Shown: piece by piece, positions 53,646 through 64,000 of the stretch | Position numbering within the stretch: position 1 is the stretch's first letter | Layout: each line of letters opens with the position of its first letter | DNA from: Aplidium turbinatum | Taxonomy: Eukaryota > Chordata > Ascidiacea > Aplousobranchia > Polyclinidae | Reading direction: 5' to 3' | DNA length: 64,000 bases | Assembly: GCA_918807975.1 (NCBI GenBank) | Contig: OU964935.1 | Coordinates: 7,713,823 to 7,777,822, forward strand | Notes under the pieces: generated by a model | What the model was told of the DNA's origin: nothing | The model's database searches: none | The model's input: the letters and a program-made list of their open reading frames with translations, nothing else | Translations under genes and position numbers: made by a program

Positions 53646-56299
53646 GGGTATATAATCACTCAGGAAATTCCATCCAAGATCGCTTGTTGAATTCAACAGA
53701 CTTGTCATTTATTAACAGCTGAAAAATACTTGATTCAACTATTTGGCCAGAGGACACAGTAATGACACACGGAGAAAACGAAATCATTGAAGTGGCAAAG
53801 AGATTGCGCTTAGATGAACGCGAAGCTGCTGTGAGAGGACTTCGTGAATATATAGGCTAACTACGAAAAGAAGATTCCAGAGTCTTCAAAATTTGATAAC
53901 GTCACTATAATCCCTTCCAATTTCATCGAGCGAGTGTGAGCGCGGATTTTCACAAATGAACTTCATAATGACATCTGACCGTGCTTCTCTACACACTGTA
54001 ACTGTTTCAAGTTTACTCTTTATACGAATGATTCGTCTTCCACTGGGAAAGTTTTAACCAGCGAAGTATGTTGGATCCTGGTTGCGCCAGGGATGTAACC
54101 CGGCAATTGAGACCCGAAGTCGCCAGAGGTTTTATGATTTTGAATACGATAAGTGTCTTAAAAATTGTAGGCTAGGCTATAACTTGAAAAATCAAAAATC
54201 AAAAGTGGAAAAAACTAAAAACAAATTTTTTTTTTTTTTTTTTTTTTTAGGCTATAACTTGTATTTTTTTGTATTATTGTTTCACTAAAATATGAATATT
54301 TGCATTGAACAACGCTATACCATCTATAGACCATGATAATTACTTTAGCAACGTTTTAGGTACATCAAGTGTGTTGTTTCAAAGTCTTATAAAGACATAT
54401 TTCTGAATTTCTTCTACGGAACCTAGCGTATTTGGAAAGTAAAAAACTAGCGCTCCGGAAGCTAATCTTCTGGAAATCCACCACTGTGTTAGCCTATATG
54501 TGTATGCCCACATCCGGCATTTACTTACCAGCCTATAGCAAAATTAATCCCTGACAAGCTTGATATTTCCTGCAATCTATACCTTTCACGTCTGTATCTG
54601 ACTATGTTATGTAGGCTTAATACATCACAAGGTATGGCCCAAATCGCAGACTACCTGAAGCTGTGGATGCTAAAACTGAGCCTGGAAACTGAGCCAACAT
54701 GGAATCTACGCGCCAATTGTTAGTCTCTCTCAACGGAAACCCACCCCCACATAACCCGTGACCCACCTACCTAGGAGTGAAACTCGACCGACAATTAACC
54801 TACAAACACCATGCTGAAGCCCTCCAAGCTAAGCTATCTGCACGCTGAGATGCCTAGCTGGAACATTCTGGGGTGCTAGTACATCCACACTCCGTACAAG
54901 TGCTTTTGCACTTGTTTACAGCACCTCCGAATATGCTTCCCCACTTGGTGCCGCAGCGTAGGCTACACACTTGCAAATTGACACTGCCCTCAACACTACC
55001 GTGAGAATATAGTCCAGTCGTTGAAGGGTTTTACCTTGACTTAATTGGTGTAAAGCTGAAATTTTGCACATTGGTTCTGTTCATTGTGTACAATGACCAA
55101 AAAATCTCCCCGTGAAAATTTTTTGGCGAAAAAAAGTTATCCGCTATTTTCGAAATTCCGCCATTTTTTTCAAAATGGCGGATGTACAAATACTGAATTA
55201 TTCAATTTTTATGAAATTAGTGTTAGTGTTGGTGCTCATTTAAAAGTAAATTTCATACTGCAATTATTTCATTTGGCAAAGTTTTGGTCCACCGTGATTG
55301 CCGGAAGAAGTTTACGGATACACGGAAAAGGGTTCTGGGAAAATGCCTGCAAAGAAATTACGATCTGTGACAAGGAAATTCAAGCTTCTGAAGCCTCCAG
55401 TATACTGCGTCAAAAGGGTGCTGATGGGATTAATGCTGCCAGTACTAATAGAGGGGACAACACTGTTGCGACAGCTGGTCGAAAAGTACACATAGACTGT
55501 CGTAGGCCTAAACGTTACACCAACCCAATCGATATACAGCTTAAGAAGAACAGAGAGGAAAGTGGGTTCTGCGTCACGAGGAAACGAAGTGTTCGAATTC
55601 TTGATGGCAATTTCCACGGTAAGACTCATTGTTTGTTTTGTGGGACTCGAGTTCTCACGAACAGACCTGGCTTTAGTTTAGTTAAAACAGATGTTTTTGC
55701 AAGAACTATAGTCTATTAGAGTGTTGTGAGAGACGTTCTGACGATTTGTCATTCGCCGTGAAAGGTCGTATTGAATATTACGGTGGCGATTTGCATGCTG
55801 CAGACTGTTTATACCATCATTCTTGTAGTATTAATTTTATATATGGATTTAACGAAACTTTGTAATGCGGCAGAGTACCTGAGGTAAAACGTCGAAAATC
55901 TGGGCGACCGAAGGATGAGGAACAGGACCAGGCATTTCTAAAGATGTGTTCCCATTTTGAACAGAATGACGAAGAAAAGTTAACGATATCAGACCTCAGA
56001 TCTAAAACGAAAGAGTTTTTTGCAAATGATGATTGCCTTCCTTATGGATTAAAATATCTGAAGACCCAATTATAGAAACAGTATACGGTGAATCTATTCA
56101 TATAGCTAAAGGTCAGGACCTTCATGACATTGTCACTATGAGAGAGAAGACATCCGAAATCCTCCGATCTCATTAGGCTACCTAAAAACAAGGCATGAGG
56201 ATAATGAAGAGTCACAAAAGAGAGAAATAATTAAAACTGCGGCAAGGCTTATCAAAAATGATGTTCCATCTGCTATCCAAGCATAGACGCACTCAATAA

Positions 56300-56562
56300 T
56301 AATAATAGTAGCCTAATCGTGATTTATGTGCGCCCATTGCGATACATAACATACAGTAACACTGCGATCATAGATGCGATACAACAGACGACAGGAAGCA
56401 GCAAAGTGACATCTAGTTTTCGAGTCAGCTGCTCCCCTTATTTTGGCTTGCCATTAAGTGTCTTTGCCGAGACACAGCCGCGTGCTTTGGAGCGGTGTCG
56501 AACGCACGTCCTTTCAAAAGTCCCGCAGACGTTCTCACCACTCGGCTACGCAACCGGCACTC
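56300..56562 (-). mobile_element. tRNA-headed SINE, family B, copy 2
   Basis: The inverse of the 16361-16610 copy: GAGACACAGCCGCGTGC, GGTGTCGAAC (B box inverse) and CCACTCGGCTACGC (A-box side). The tail is an ATT/AAT simple repeat at 56295-56310. It lies inside the CXC transposon, so it inserted after it. Confidence 0.87.
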
Positions 56563-56723
56563 AATCTCGGTCCTGCTCTAATGTAGCCCACTTGCTTGAA
56601 ACTTTGCCAACACTGTTGGGTTCTTTATTTGTAGTAAAAGACACAAAGCAAAAGGTTGCAAGTATTGGCCAAGCTGTCGTTCTCACCACTCGACCGACCA
56701 GATCGTCAGACCACGAGCGGTGA

Positions 56724-58075
56724 TTGCACCATTGCAAACTGGTCTTGCTGTTCAAGGACGTCATTTGTACAGGTCGAGATTTCTTGTTGATACTTTACAG
56801 TTTACACTATATGGGATATTGTTCTTCTTACGCAGAAGTCCTGAGGTTTGAAAAGAATGCAGCTGATTGTGTAGCGTCAGAATCCATTGTTCTAGAGAAC
56901 ATAGACCTACTCGAAAGTACAATGTTATTTGCAGCTGACAATGTTGATCATAATATTATCACCCTGGATGGGAAGGGGACTTTCCACGAGATAGGAATGA
57001 TTGCTGCCTTGACACCGGGTCAGAAAGCAAACCGTGTGATTCTAAGGCACAACATATCACAACTCAACATCACAGAGAAGACTAGGATTGAAATCATGCA
57101 ACTCCGCTTTGCCAATAAAACGCAGAGGACATCACTGGCTGGTTATGTACCTTTTTCTCAGGATCAAACCCTGAGGAATATTGTGAATGGTGTTGTGGCC
57201 GAAGATAACGTTAATGTACATGAACAAACAAAAAAATGATCGACCTAATCGATCAGTAAAACACTTCGGGGTAGCCTAAAGGCTGCGAAGTGATCAATGC
57301 CCCAGGGGATGCTGATGTTCCGATTGCGAAGGCTACTGTTGTTAGTGCAGTGTAACACTCGACAACGTTGATTGGAGAAGACATAGATCTGTTGGTCCTG
57401 CTTCTCCATTATGCGCAACAAGCAAACAAAGATCTATATTTTCTTTCCGACAAAGGAAATGCTGACAAAGTGTATCATATAAACGAACTGAAAATGGTGA
57501 TGGGTGCAGAATTATGTTCCCATTTACTTTTTCTACATGCCTACACTGGATGTGACACAACATCAAGAATCTTTGGTGTGGGTAAGAAAATCTGTCTTTC
57601 ACAAGCTGGTAAAGGGTGATGCTACTCTGAAAGACTGTGCCAATTACTTCCTTCTTCCAAAGCAGACAGCAGCATCCATTGTGAAGAAAGATTGTCAAGC
57701 GATGGCTGTGATTTTTGGGGGCACGCGGACGGATTCCCTCTCGTCATTGCACTACAGAGTACTAAGAAAAAAAGTCGTCTCTTCTCAATCATTTGTGACA
57801 CCAGAACACCTACAACCTACTGAGTCAACAAAATTTCACTGTTTAAGGGTTTACTACTAAATAATGGTCTGGCTAGGACAGGAGAGTGATATGGAAACTT
57901 GCGGGTGGGGTTGGAAACCGGAAGGCAGTCAGTTTGTGACAACAGAGTCGGACATGAATGCGGACCCAGATTTCCTCTTATAGATTATCCACTGCAACTG
58001 CACAACTGCCTGTAGCACTGCCAGGTGTAGCTGTAGGCAGAATAATCTACCCTGTACCTCAGTATGTGGACAGTG
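56724..58075 (+). pseudogene. Nuclease-like/CXC transposon protein, C-terminal half
   Basis: Blocks in order are FAADNVDHNIITLDGKGTFHE, EDIDLLVLLL, HAYTGCDTTS, a WGWKPEG segment and about nine cysteines in CxC spacing. This order matches the protein in the Sec24-intron element at 18240-20235, though the two differ greatly in sequence. The acidic residues in DNVDHN, EDID and GCD suggest a metal-dependent nuclease fold (inference). Reading-frame changes separate the blocks. Confidence 0.72.
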
Positions 58076-59208
58076 CAACTTGATGCCTGTGACAATACGT
58101 AGGCTACAATCAGTCGTTACTGGATGAAGATGATGACCAGGACTTATTAAGCAACTGAATGTAAATAACTTAATAAGTGTTCTGCGATTCTTGTACTGCC
58201 AGTGTTTTACTATTGGTTTTGTTTCATATAACTTAATAAGTCTTTCCATTAAACTAATTAGTTAATTTCATTTTGAATTGTTTTAATGAATTCCTTACCA
58301 CCTTAAACCTAGGGATAGACGCCAGAATTAGAGCTCTAGCATGAATATTAAGTGAATTATTGTCACTGTACTGTTTTGGCGGCCATCTTGAAAATGACAA
58401 ATTTCCGGTGCTCTGATTCTCCTAGATTTTTTAATATATTATTCTTGATGATAAATACTAGAAAAAACTGTTGGAAAACCTTTTGTAGGAATTTTTTGGG
58501 GTCAAACCATATATTGACCTGACTATAAGTGAACAAAATTATCGTTTTTGGAACTATTATAGGCTACATTATTGTACCGGCAGGCTATTATACGTAAGCT
58601 TATAATATTTTGTTAATGTCACTTCGTTTAAAGTCAAATATAGTTGTTATTGAGTACCTACTTGCTTATTAATTGTGACAATGATAATATCATATTTTAA
58701 AGAAGCCGTAGTATGACGATACTTCGGAAAAATATTCAAATTTTATTTATCCGCCAATTTGAAAAAAAAAAATAGCGGATTTTCAAAAAAGGTGGATAAC
58801 TTTTTTCACCAAAAGATTTTCGCGGGGATTTTTTTTTGGTCAATGTACATAATCAACAGAAACAATGTGCAAGGTTTCAGCTTTACACCAATTAAGTCAA
58901 GGTTTGGCCCTTTTTTTCGCTTCAACGACTGGACTAATAATCACTGGCTGCAGTGCCGGATTAAGGGGGGGCGGACTGTGCTGAAGCCCAGGGCCCCCAC
59001 TTTTGGGGGCCCCCACCTCAAAGAAAAAAATCTATTAATTTTTTTAGTTGCACAGCTGGAGATTACTGCTTTAATTCGTATCTCAAACAAGCAAGGACGG
59101 CTCACCCATATGTGCTGCGGTGCTGCAGCACCCCTGCCTAGCCCCAGTTATTCAATTTTTCTTCGTTTTTTTAACAAAAAACATATTTATTTGATACTTT
59201 CATATCCG

Positions 59209-59615
59209 AAAATGGTACGGATTACGGGTCAAAGTTATGATAATGCTGCCAATATGAGTGGCAAGTATAACGGTCTTCAAGCTCTTCTGCGCGAGAAATG
59301 TAGTGTAGCTCATTATGTCCCTTGCACAGCACATTCACTTAATTTAATCGGTAGCCTAAATGTCCTGTAGAAACATGCCGTTCTGCCGCTGAGGTTTTTG
59401 AATTGTTGCAAAGCCTTTATTCATGGCTCGTCTCGTCTAATCATCGTTGGCAAGTCCATCGAAAATTCCTAGATGGTTTGCCTGTTTTGAAGACATTATC
59501 TGATACAAGATGGTCAGTTAGATATGATGCAGCAGTTCTTCTTCTGTCGAGTCTTCTAAAGTTTGTTGATACACCACAGATTGACACATTCTTCCGCAAC
59601 GGAGTTATACACTGA
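59209..59615 (+). pseudogene. hAT transposase fragments (DUF4371/ZMYM-like)
   Basis: The block GQSYDNAANMSGKYNG holds the D of the second catalytic position region in this group, followed by VPCTAHSLNLIG (the C/HxLNL signature). After a frame change, the DTRWSVRYDA block follows. N- and C-terminal regions are absent, consistent with an internally deleted, invaded copy. Confidence 0.8.
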
Positions 59616-59674
59616 CAGGTCTCACCTACTGCACCGGGTGGCAAGCCGAGGACAAACAAGAAGGTGATCCGCTG

Positions 59675-60360
59675 CATAGGCATAGCCAGGGGGGCGAAAG
59701 GGGCCATGCTCCCCCCAAATTTTCCAAGTTTGGATTCCGAAGTTGAGCCTTTTGTTGAAAATATAATAAAGTTTGTAGAAATTTATATCGTTTTCCAAGA
59801 CATCTGGCTATTAACACCTCCAAGGACTTGTTTTAGACACACAGAATAACACCAATAAATTTTGCAAATCGTAAATCGCGCAAAATTTACGCGATTTACG
59901 TTTCTTTGAACTAATTTGTGGAAGCAATTTCAGAATGGCTTACTCTGTTGGGTTTTTGTGTAGTTATTGAGTTTTTGTGTAGCTGAGTTTTTAGTGTTCT
60001 CTAATTTAGCCACAGTTTTTGCCCGTTTGTGTGTAAGAGCTATCTTTAATAAGTTAATAGCTGTTTATCTGCTAATAAATTTCATACAAATATTACCCTA
60101 AAAGTGTATTCAAAAAGCGCTATAATCCATTATTTGAGTGTAATTTTTCAAAAATTTTCCGGGGGAGCATGCCCCCGGACCCCCCTAGAATACGCGTGCC
60201 TTCGGCACGCTCTAACCCCCCTACCACTTTTATTGCTTCAATCCACCAGGATACGCCACTGCACATCAAGTGGCGATGGCTTCAAATCAAACACTTTGTT
60301 GTTCTCTTCAATTCATCAAATATTTGGCCCCCCCAACATTTTTTTCTGGCTACGCCACTG
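59675..60360. mobile_element. CATAGCCAGG/CTGGCTACGCCACTG element nested in the hAT
   Basis: The left end CATAGGCATAGCCAGG and right end CTGGCTACGCCACTG resemble the termini of the MITEs at 5498 and 6390. The flanks ATCCGCTG (59667-59674) and GTCCGCTC (60361-60368) agree at 6 of 8. A second inward terminus, CCAGGATACGCCACTG, ends at 60261, so a related copy may be nested or abutting. No coding frame. Confidence 0.6.
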
Positions 60361-60771
60361 GTCCGCTCTTTGGGACTCGGTGCCACAGATACATGCAACT
60401 CGGCCCGTGTCGTTGCCCCACTCCACCATTAATTTTTAGCGAAAAATGTCACTTGATAAGGGCCCCCACTTTCAGCTCAGCCCAGGGCCCCATAAACCCT
60501 TAATCCGGCCCTGACTGGCTGCCTGCTTCCAACTCCCACTGACTTTCTGCCGGTACTATCAGGCATCGCCCCAGGTAGATTTCGTATGGAAAACTACGTA
60601 GCCTATACGCAATCTGGTCCTACAAGCTATGTCAAGGGATGACCACCTCCTCAACCAGATTGTCCTAAACTCGCACTCTAAAAAGTAAAAAACCCAAGCG
60701 CTTGAATTCTCGCCCCCGTTTTCCCGACATGCTGCGGCTATCCGTAAATTCAACTTTCACATTTCTGAAAT

Positions 60772-61095
60772 TTGAAAGTTGAATGGAGAGAAGTTGCGAG
60801 ATCAACTCAATTCACAGTCCTTCCCAATACCAACACTCCACCAGGAGCAGAACTACCTCGGATGAAGTGGGTGAAGCTCAATCGCCTGCGGACTGGGGTG
60901 GGCCGTTTCAACAGCAACATGTTCCAATGGGGCCTCGCCGATTCACCATCTTGTGCGTGTGGCTCAGATTTTCAGACTGCACATCACATTATCTACCATT
61001 GTCCTGTATATGGACCCCAGAACAGATATGTGGACCTCACAACGCTCGATGAACACACAATCTATTGGCTGCTGCGCCTGGATGTAACAACGTGA
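60772..61095 (+). pseudogene. LINE ORF2 C-terminal tail
   Basis: About 107 residues: WVKLNRLRTGVGRFNSNMFQ, then CACGSDFQTAHHIIYHCPVY, a CxC...H...C pattern shared with the LINE at 63441. This terminal block follows the reverse transcriptase in several non-LTR clades. It is the best kept part of the split LINE at 54500-61131. Confidence 0.85.
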
Positions 61096-61214
61096 TCTGC
61101 GGCGTCTTCAAACGCAAGAAGAAGAATCACAGGGTAGATCATGAAAACTGCTGTATTTTATAACTGTGTGACAACACAGTTACAGCTCCAAACGTTTATA
61201 GAGGAACCTATATC

Positions 61215-61746
61215 CAGAGTTGGAAGTAATGACTAGTTGTCACTATTCGATAGCGTTATTCGTTGCTTTCTGAATATCGAATGCTTATATCCATTCCTTT
61301 TAAAAATAAATATCGAATGCGCGTTATTCACTGCTTTTTTATGTAAGCAACGAAATCATTATTCGTTTTTCACTAATCGATATTTAGGAGAACTGCTGAA
61401 TCATTTTTGTTGTTCACTTACTTCGTCGTCAAAACGAATTTACGAGATTTAGTTTTCGGATTACTATCCGACCTAGTCCCCTTCCGGTTTTCGAACTTAA
61501 GAATTAACCAATAAGTGATATTTTTATTATTTCTGTTCTTAATAAAGTTAAACTGCTAGCTTGCTTTCATCTCTGCTGTTAGTAATTATTTATTATTTTA
61601 ATTTTAATTAAATTATTTTTAGTAAGCTAATTGCTATTCATTGTTTTTTTAAGCATCGATAGAGAAAAAGTCATTGCTTTTTTGGGCACCATCGAATAGT
61701 GAAATAGGCCTAGTCATTGCTTTTCGACTAACGACTTCCAACCCTG
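61215..61746. mobile_element. CAGAGTTGGAAGT hAT-type MITE
   Basis: The left end CAGAGTTGGAAGTAATGAC pairs with the right end GACTTCCAACCCTG. Flanks CCTATATC and CCCATTTC agree at 6 of 8, so the duplication is eroded or approximate. ATCGAATAGTGA-type words occur near both ends. 532 bp, non-coding. Confidence 0.75.
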
Positions 61747-61832
61747 CCCATTTCACGACTATTTTACCCTAATTTTTCATTACGAGTAGGCTAGATGTTA
61801 GACACGAGCATCTGTTTTTGATTGCGTGCAGT

Positions 61833-61920
61833 CCCAGACAGCGAAATCCGCCATTTTCGCATTGATTTAAATTTTGCAGACGATGAATCAATGTAGAAAA
61901 TACGAATTTTGGTGTCTGGG
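61833..61920. repeat. Hairpin MITE, distant copy
   Basis: Ends CCCAGACAGCGAAATCCG and CGAATTTTGGTGTCTGGG. The core is diverged (GATTTAAATTTTGCAGACGA) but the right arm ATGAATCAATGTAGAAAA is clear. It shows the family is not confined to the Sec24 locus. Confidence 0.8.
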
Positions 61921-62129
61921 AAAGGACTATCATGCACAAAGCTGGAGAAATTTTACAGGCTTCCAGCAGAACACGCATTTTTTAATGATGAAACAAATCT
62001 TTTATATAAAAAGAAAGGTCATTGCACATTAGCCCATGGTTAAAAGTTTATGGACCATAACATTGGTGCCACAATAGGTTTGGTGAAATTTGTCGCTAAC
62101 AAACAGATCGGCCCACCGCCAGAGGTAGG

Positions 62130-62646
62130 CAGTGATGTACGCGCATACAAAAAATATTGACTCCGTCAGCGTAAACGCAAACGTTCGAAAACCATACGCC
62201 GTATGCGTCAACGCAACTTGTAAAAAAAGTTGGCGGCGTCAACGTCAGCGCATACACTTGCGTACACTAATTTTGTTTGCTAGGTGCCAAACATTCACAC
62301 GGTATAAACCACTCGAAACAAACAAGTTTTATTTTGAATTTCCACAAAGAAACACAAGCATCTGAAAATGTTCATCTGACATTTTGCTGTGTTTTGGTTC
62401 CAATATGTCTGTGCCCATTGAAAACATTCTTTCAACTGCAGCGCTGAAAGGTATTGGCGTGTTGTAGAGAAAAAAATACATTAAAAAGTATGCGTTGACG
62501 CTATGCGCTAAAAAACCGCGAAAACTTTACGGCGTAGCCTCAAGCGCAAACTATCCAAAAAAATGTGGCCACAAGCGTTAGCGCAAACAAAAAGTCTACG
62601 CCGCATACTTACGGCGTAGAATTTGCTGCGTATACGTACATCTCTG
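62130..62646. mobile_element. CAGTGATGTACG hAT MITE (8-bp TSD)
   Basis: The left end CAGTGATGTACGCGCATAC pairs with the right end GCGTATACGTACATCTCTG. The exact duplication GAGGTAGG is at 62122-62129 and 62647-62654. CGCAAACG, GCGTCAACG and GCGCATAC words are scattered through both ends. 517 bp with no transposase frame. Confidence 0.92.
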
Positions 62647-62818
62647 GAGGTAGGCATCCGCTACCGCTACTAATCGATAAAAGTAGCGTGGTAGCTGCTA
62701 TCGCTACTCGGGCTAAAGTAGCGCGCTACCGCTACTTTTGTTTTAAATTAAATTGACACAGCTGACCCTTTGTGACGTCAAAATGACTTTGAAAACGCAT
62801 GAAATCATTCTTCTACAG

Positions 62819-62905
62819 CAGGGGTAGGCAAACTTTTTATCTCGAGGTCTGCGTTCAGAATTTGAATTTGTCCGTGGGCCGCACTATGGTATAAATAAGA
62901 TTATA
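62819..62905 (+). mobile_element. hAT left terminus, partner end not found
   Basis: CAGGGGTAGGCAAACTTTTT followed by GTCCGTGGGCCGCACTATGG is a typical hAT left end (the CAGGGGT-x-GGCAAAC class). No inverse partner was seen before the window edge, so the copy is truncated or its right end lies beyond 64000. Confidence 0.65.
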
Positions 62906-63360
62906 AGCCAAACATTAAATCTAAAATAGTAAAAACAAACTTTTATTTAATTTTAAAGTGACCAAAGAAATTAAGATTTTGTATGTTACATAAAAGATAT
63001 ACAAAACGTTTGTCTCAATTATTGATTTGAATACAACCCACATCAAGATCACGCGTTGCCAGACGCACTTTGAGCAAATTAAACAGAGTAGCCTACATCT
63101 TTGAGCGAATTAACATAATCAAAAAAACTGTCGCAATCGTCGCTCCTATCTCTACCAAGGTCTTGGCTTTAGTCCAAGACCAGTGTTGCCATCTTGATTT
63201 TCCTAAAATAAACTAAATGAACCTAAACAAGACCAGAATAAACTAATCTCGAACAGAAATAAACTCAAAAATAAACCAACATATAATACTGATGTATAGC
63301 CTAACCGCATTACGACATGCCAATAAAAAAAATAACAGAAAAGGAAAATATCCAAATTGG

Positions 63361-64000
63361 ACATTCGTCGTCGTCGTCGTCTGAGCTTCTGGGGCCGAGG
63401 GTCTATCCTTTTACCACCCCAGATTCACGATGTTCCCGGACTACACTGGAAGGCTGCTAGAGAGCAGCCAGTCTTTAGTTTCATCATCCATGACGCGCAG
63501 ACCTTCCACTCCGTTAGGTGGCTTGAAGATGGTACAGTCATTGATGATGTGGTCTGCGGTCTGTTCCTCGGCACCACATTCACAGGAGGAGGAAGAAGCC
63601 ATTCCCCATTGGTGCATGGTTGAGCGGAAAAGGCCGACGCCCGTACGGAGACGGTTGAGGCGCACCCACGCCTGTCTCTGTAGTGTCAGGCCGATTGGGC
63701 GTGTGTCGGCGTCGGGGATGAATGAATGGAGTCTGGTGGTGCTTGACCTCCATTCAGAATTCCATTTATGGTCTGCCCAAGTAGCCGCAGAGATGTCTTG
63801 TTCATCAGCTTCGTTGATCAGAAGCCGAGCGGCTGGCACGAATGGGTGTCTTGATTTCAGTCGGCGGGGGTGCCCGTTTGGGAAGGCAGAGATCTTGTGG
63901 TGGAGAAGGTGATTAGGCTCCAGTGCCCGTCGACCGAGGGACAGAGTGGCTTCTTCGCGACGAAGCTCAGCAGGTTGGATGCCAGCGAGAATGGGGAGAT
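63361..64000 (-). mobile_element. LINE 3' end, open to the window edge
   Basis: On the - strand the frame is open from the window edge to the stop near 63441. It contains LAGIQPAELRREEATLSLG, WVRLNRLRTGVGLFRSTMHQ and CECGAEEQTADHIINDC. Its 3' end is a GAC/GTC simple repeat (GTCGTCGTCGTCGTC at about 63366-63380). It has no stops in about 190 codons, unlike the split LINE at 54.5-61.1 kb, so it is the younger copy. The rest lies outside the window. Confidence 0.88.

Larger units (their letters stand above)
52470..54486 (+). mobile_element. hAT element with exact 8-bp TSD (KIAA1586-like transposase)
   Basis: Ends CAGGGCTGGATTTCAGCCGG and CTGGAAATCCACCACTG are inverted, with exact duplication TGTTAGCC at 52462-52469 and 54487-54494. 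GGAGCGCCGCTCCGG-type words recur at both ends. The frame 52903-53292 is a middle section of a hAT transposase (CNHRLELSVRHAVKSV, KIGRVLDTRWVASSFRTV). The C-terminal CERGFSQMNFIMTSDRASL region lies at about 53930-54110 in another frame. A GGGTGG-type repeat (53487-53645) interrupts it. It is broken but its ends look whole. Confidence 0.92.
55010..58935 (+). mobile_element. 3.9-kb transposon with ~180-bp TIRs coding a nuclease-like/CXC protein
   Basis: The left end AGTCCAGTCGTTGAAG and the right end CTTCAACGACTGGACT start inverted repeats that stay similar for about 180 bp (shared CTTGACTTAATTGGTGTAAA). The LINE frame on either side shows a 4-bp duplication AATA (55006-55009 and 58936-58939). 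+ strand frames in order: 55084-55719, 56724-57239 (ADNVDHNIITLDGKGTFH), 57368-57860 (TLIGEDIDLLVLLLHYAQQ, FLHAYTGCDTTSRIFGVGKK) and a CXC tail near 57980-58070 (CNCTTACSTARCSCRQNNLPC). The frames are interrupted, so it is non-functional. A SINE is inserted at 56300-56562. Confidence 0.88.
58951..60513 (+). mobile_element. hAT element with exact 8-bp TSD (DUF4371/ZMYM-like transposase)
   Basis: Ends CAGTGCCGGATTAAGGGGGG and CCTTAATCCGGCCCTG are inverted, with exact duplication ACTGGCTG at 58943-58950 and 60514-60521. Frames at 59209-59370 (GQSYDNAANMSGKYNGLQ, CTAHSLNLIG) and 59403-59615 (KTLSDTRWSVRYDAAVLLL) are sections of a hAT transposase related to the DUF4371/ZMYM group. A second element (about 59675-60360) interrupts it. 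Only part of the gene remains. Confidence 0.93.
54500..61131 (+). mobile_element. Non-LTR retrotransposon (LINE) 3' half, split by two DNA transposons
   Basis: LINE pieces are 54500-55009, 58936-58950 and 60514-61131. Piece 1 encodes reverse-transcriptase C-terminal segments (YLKLWMLKLSLE, LGVKLDRQLTYKHHAEALQ) with several stops. The reading continues across the first insertion as a TVR-II-TGC-type segment. Piece 3 contains the conserved tail WVKLNRLRTGVGRF and the CACGSDFQTAHHIIYHC zinc-knuckle-like motif (60772-61095), then an AAGAAGAAG-type 3' end near 61120-61131. The 5' part is missing. The copy is old. Clade not assigned (Jockey/I-like tail by memory). Confidence 0.85.

Noticed and set aside
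53700-54300. Separate host gene downstream in the hAT element
   Set aside because: CERGFSQMNFIMTSDRASL is the transposase C-terminal region and lies inside the element's inverted ends and exact target duplication.
1-64000. CRISPR array, retrovirus, LTR element or Polinton
   Set aside because: The repeats are transposon-type and not regularly spaced. No LTR pair, gag/pol/env-like or capsid-like protein was recognised; the reverse-transcriptase remnants are of non-LTR type.

Overview
This is AT-rich animal nuclear DNA. It holds two spliced host genes in a landscape packed with DNA transposons, miniature elements (MITEs), SINEs and LINE pieces. Both genes have many GT-AG introns, and no bacterial or organellar genes are visible. 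Both also have a 3'-splice-acceptor-like AG a few bases before the start codon. That fits a spliced-leader or 5'UTR-intron organisation, so a tunicate or similar marine invertebrate is my best guess. It is an inference, not a demonstration.

The clearest gene is a Sec24C/D orthologue (COPII coat cargo adaptor) on the + strand, 16137-36792. It has 23 exons whose phases all agree and which sum to 1,026 codons plus a stop. The second gene, on the - strand at 42339-52175, has seven phase-consistent exons (407 codons plus a stop). It encodes a type II Golgi beta-1,4-galactosyltransferase-like protein. The family's EDDD motif is present, but the usual DVD metal motif reads DVN. In the secretory pathway Sec24 loads cargo at ER exit sites and the galactosyltransferase would act on glycans in the Golgi. 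Nothing in the sequence suggests they are co-regulated.

Layout: 1-16.1 kb is intergenic and filled with elements: at least seven with exact or near-exact 8-bp target duplications and TIRs, and a three-level nest at 9506-12214. 16.1-36.8 kb is Sec24. Its introns hold a SINE, three flanked copies plus one large invaded copy of a CCGCCG-terminated element family with 6-bp target duplications, and many ~85-bp near-perfect palindromes. 36.8-42.3 kb is a palindrome cluster followed by mostly unexplained sequence with tRNA-like SINE pieces. 42.3-52.2 kb is the galactosyltransferase gene with SINEs and a three-copy MITE family in its introns. 52.4-61.1 kb is a hAT element followed by a LINE. The LINE is split by a 3.9-kb transposon coding a nuclease-like/CXC-cysteine protein and by a second hAT that carries a further insertion. 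61.2-64.0 kb holds more hAT MITEs and the 3' end of a second, better preserved LINE on the - strand.

I saw no retrovirus, LTR element or Polinton. Element boundaries with exact target-site duplications are the firmest non-genic calls. Superfamily names for elements lacking a recognisable transposase rest only on duplication length and terminal sequence.
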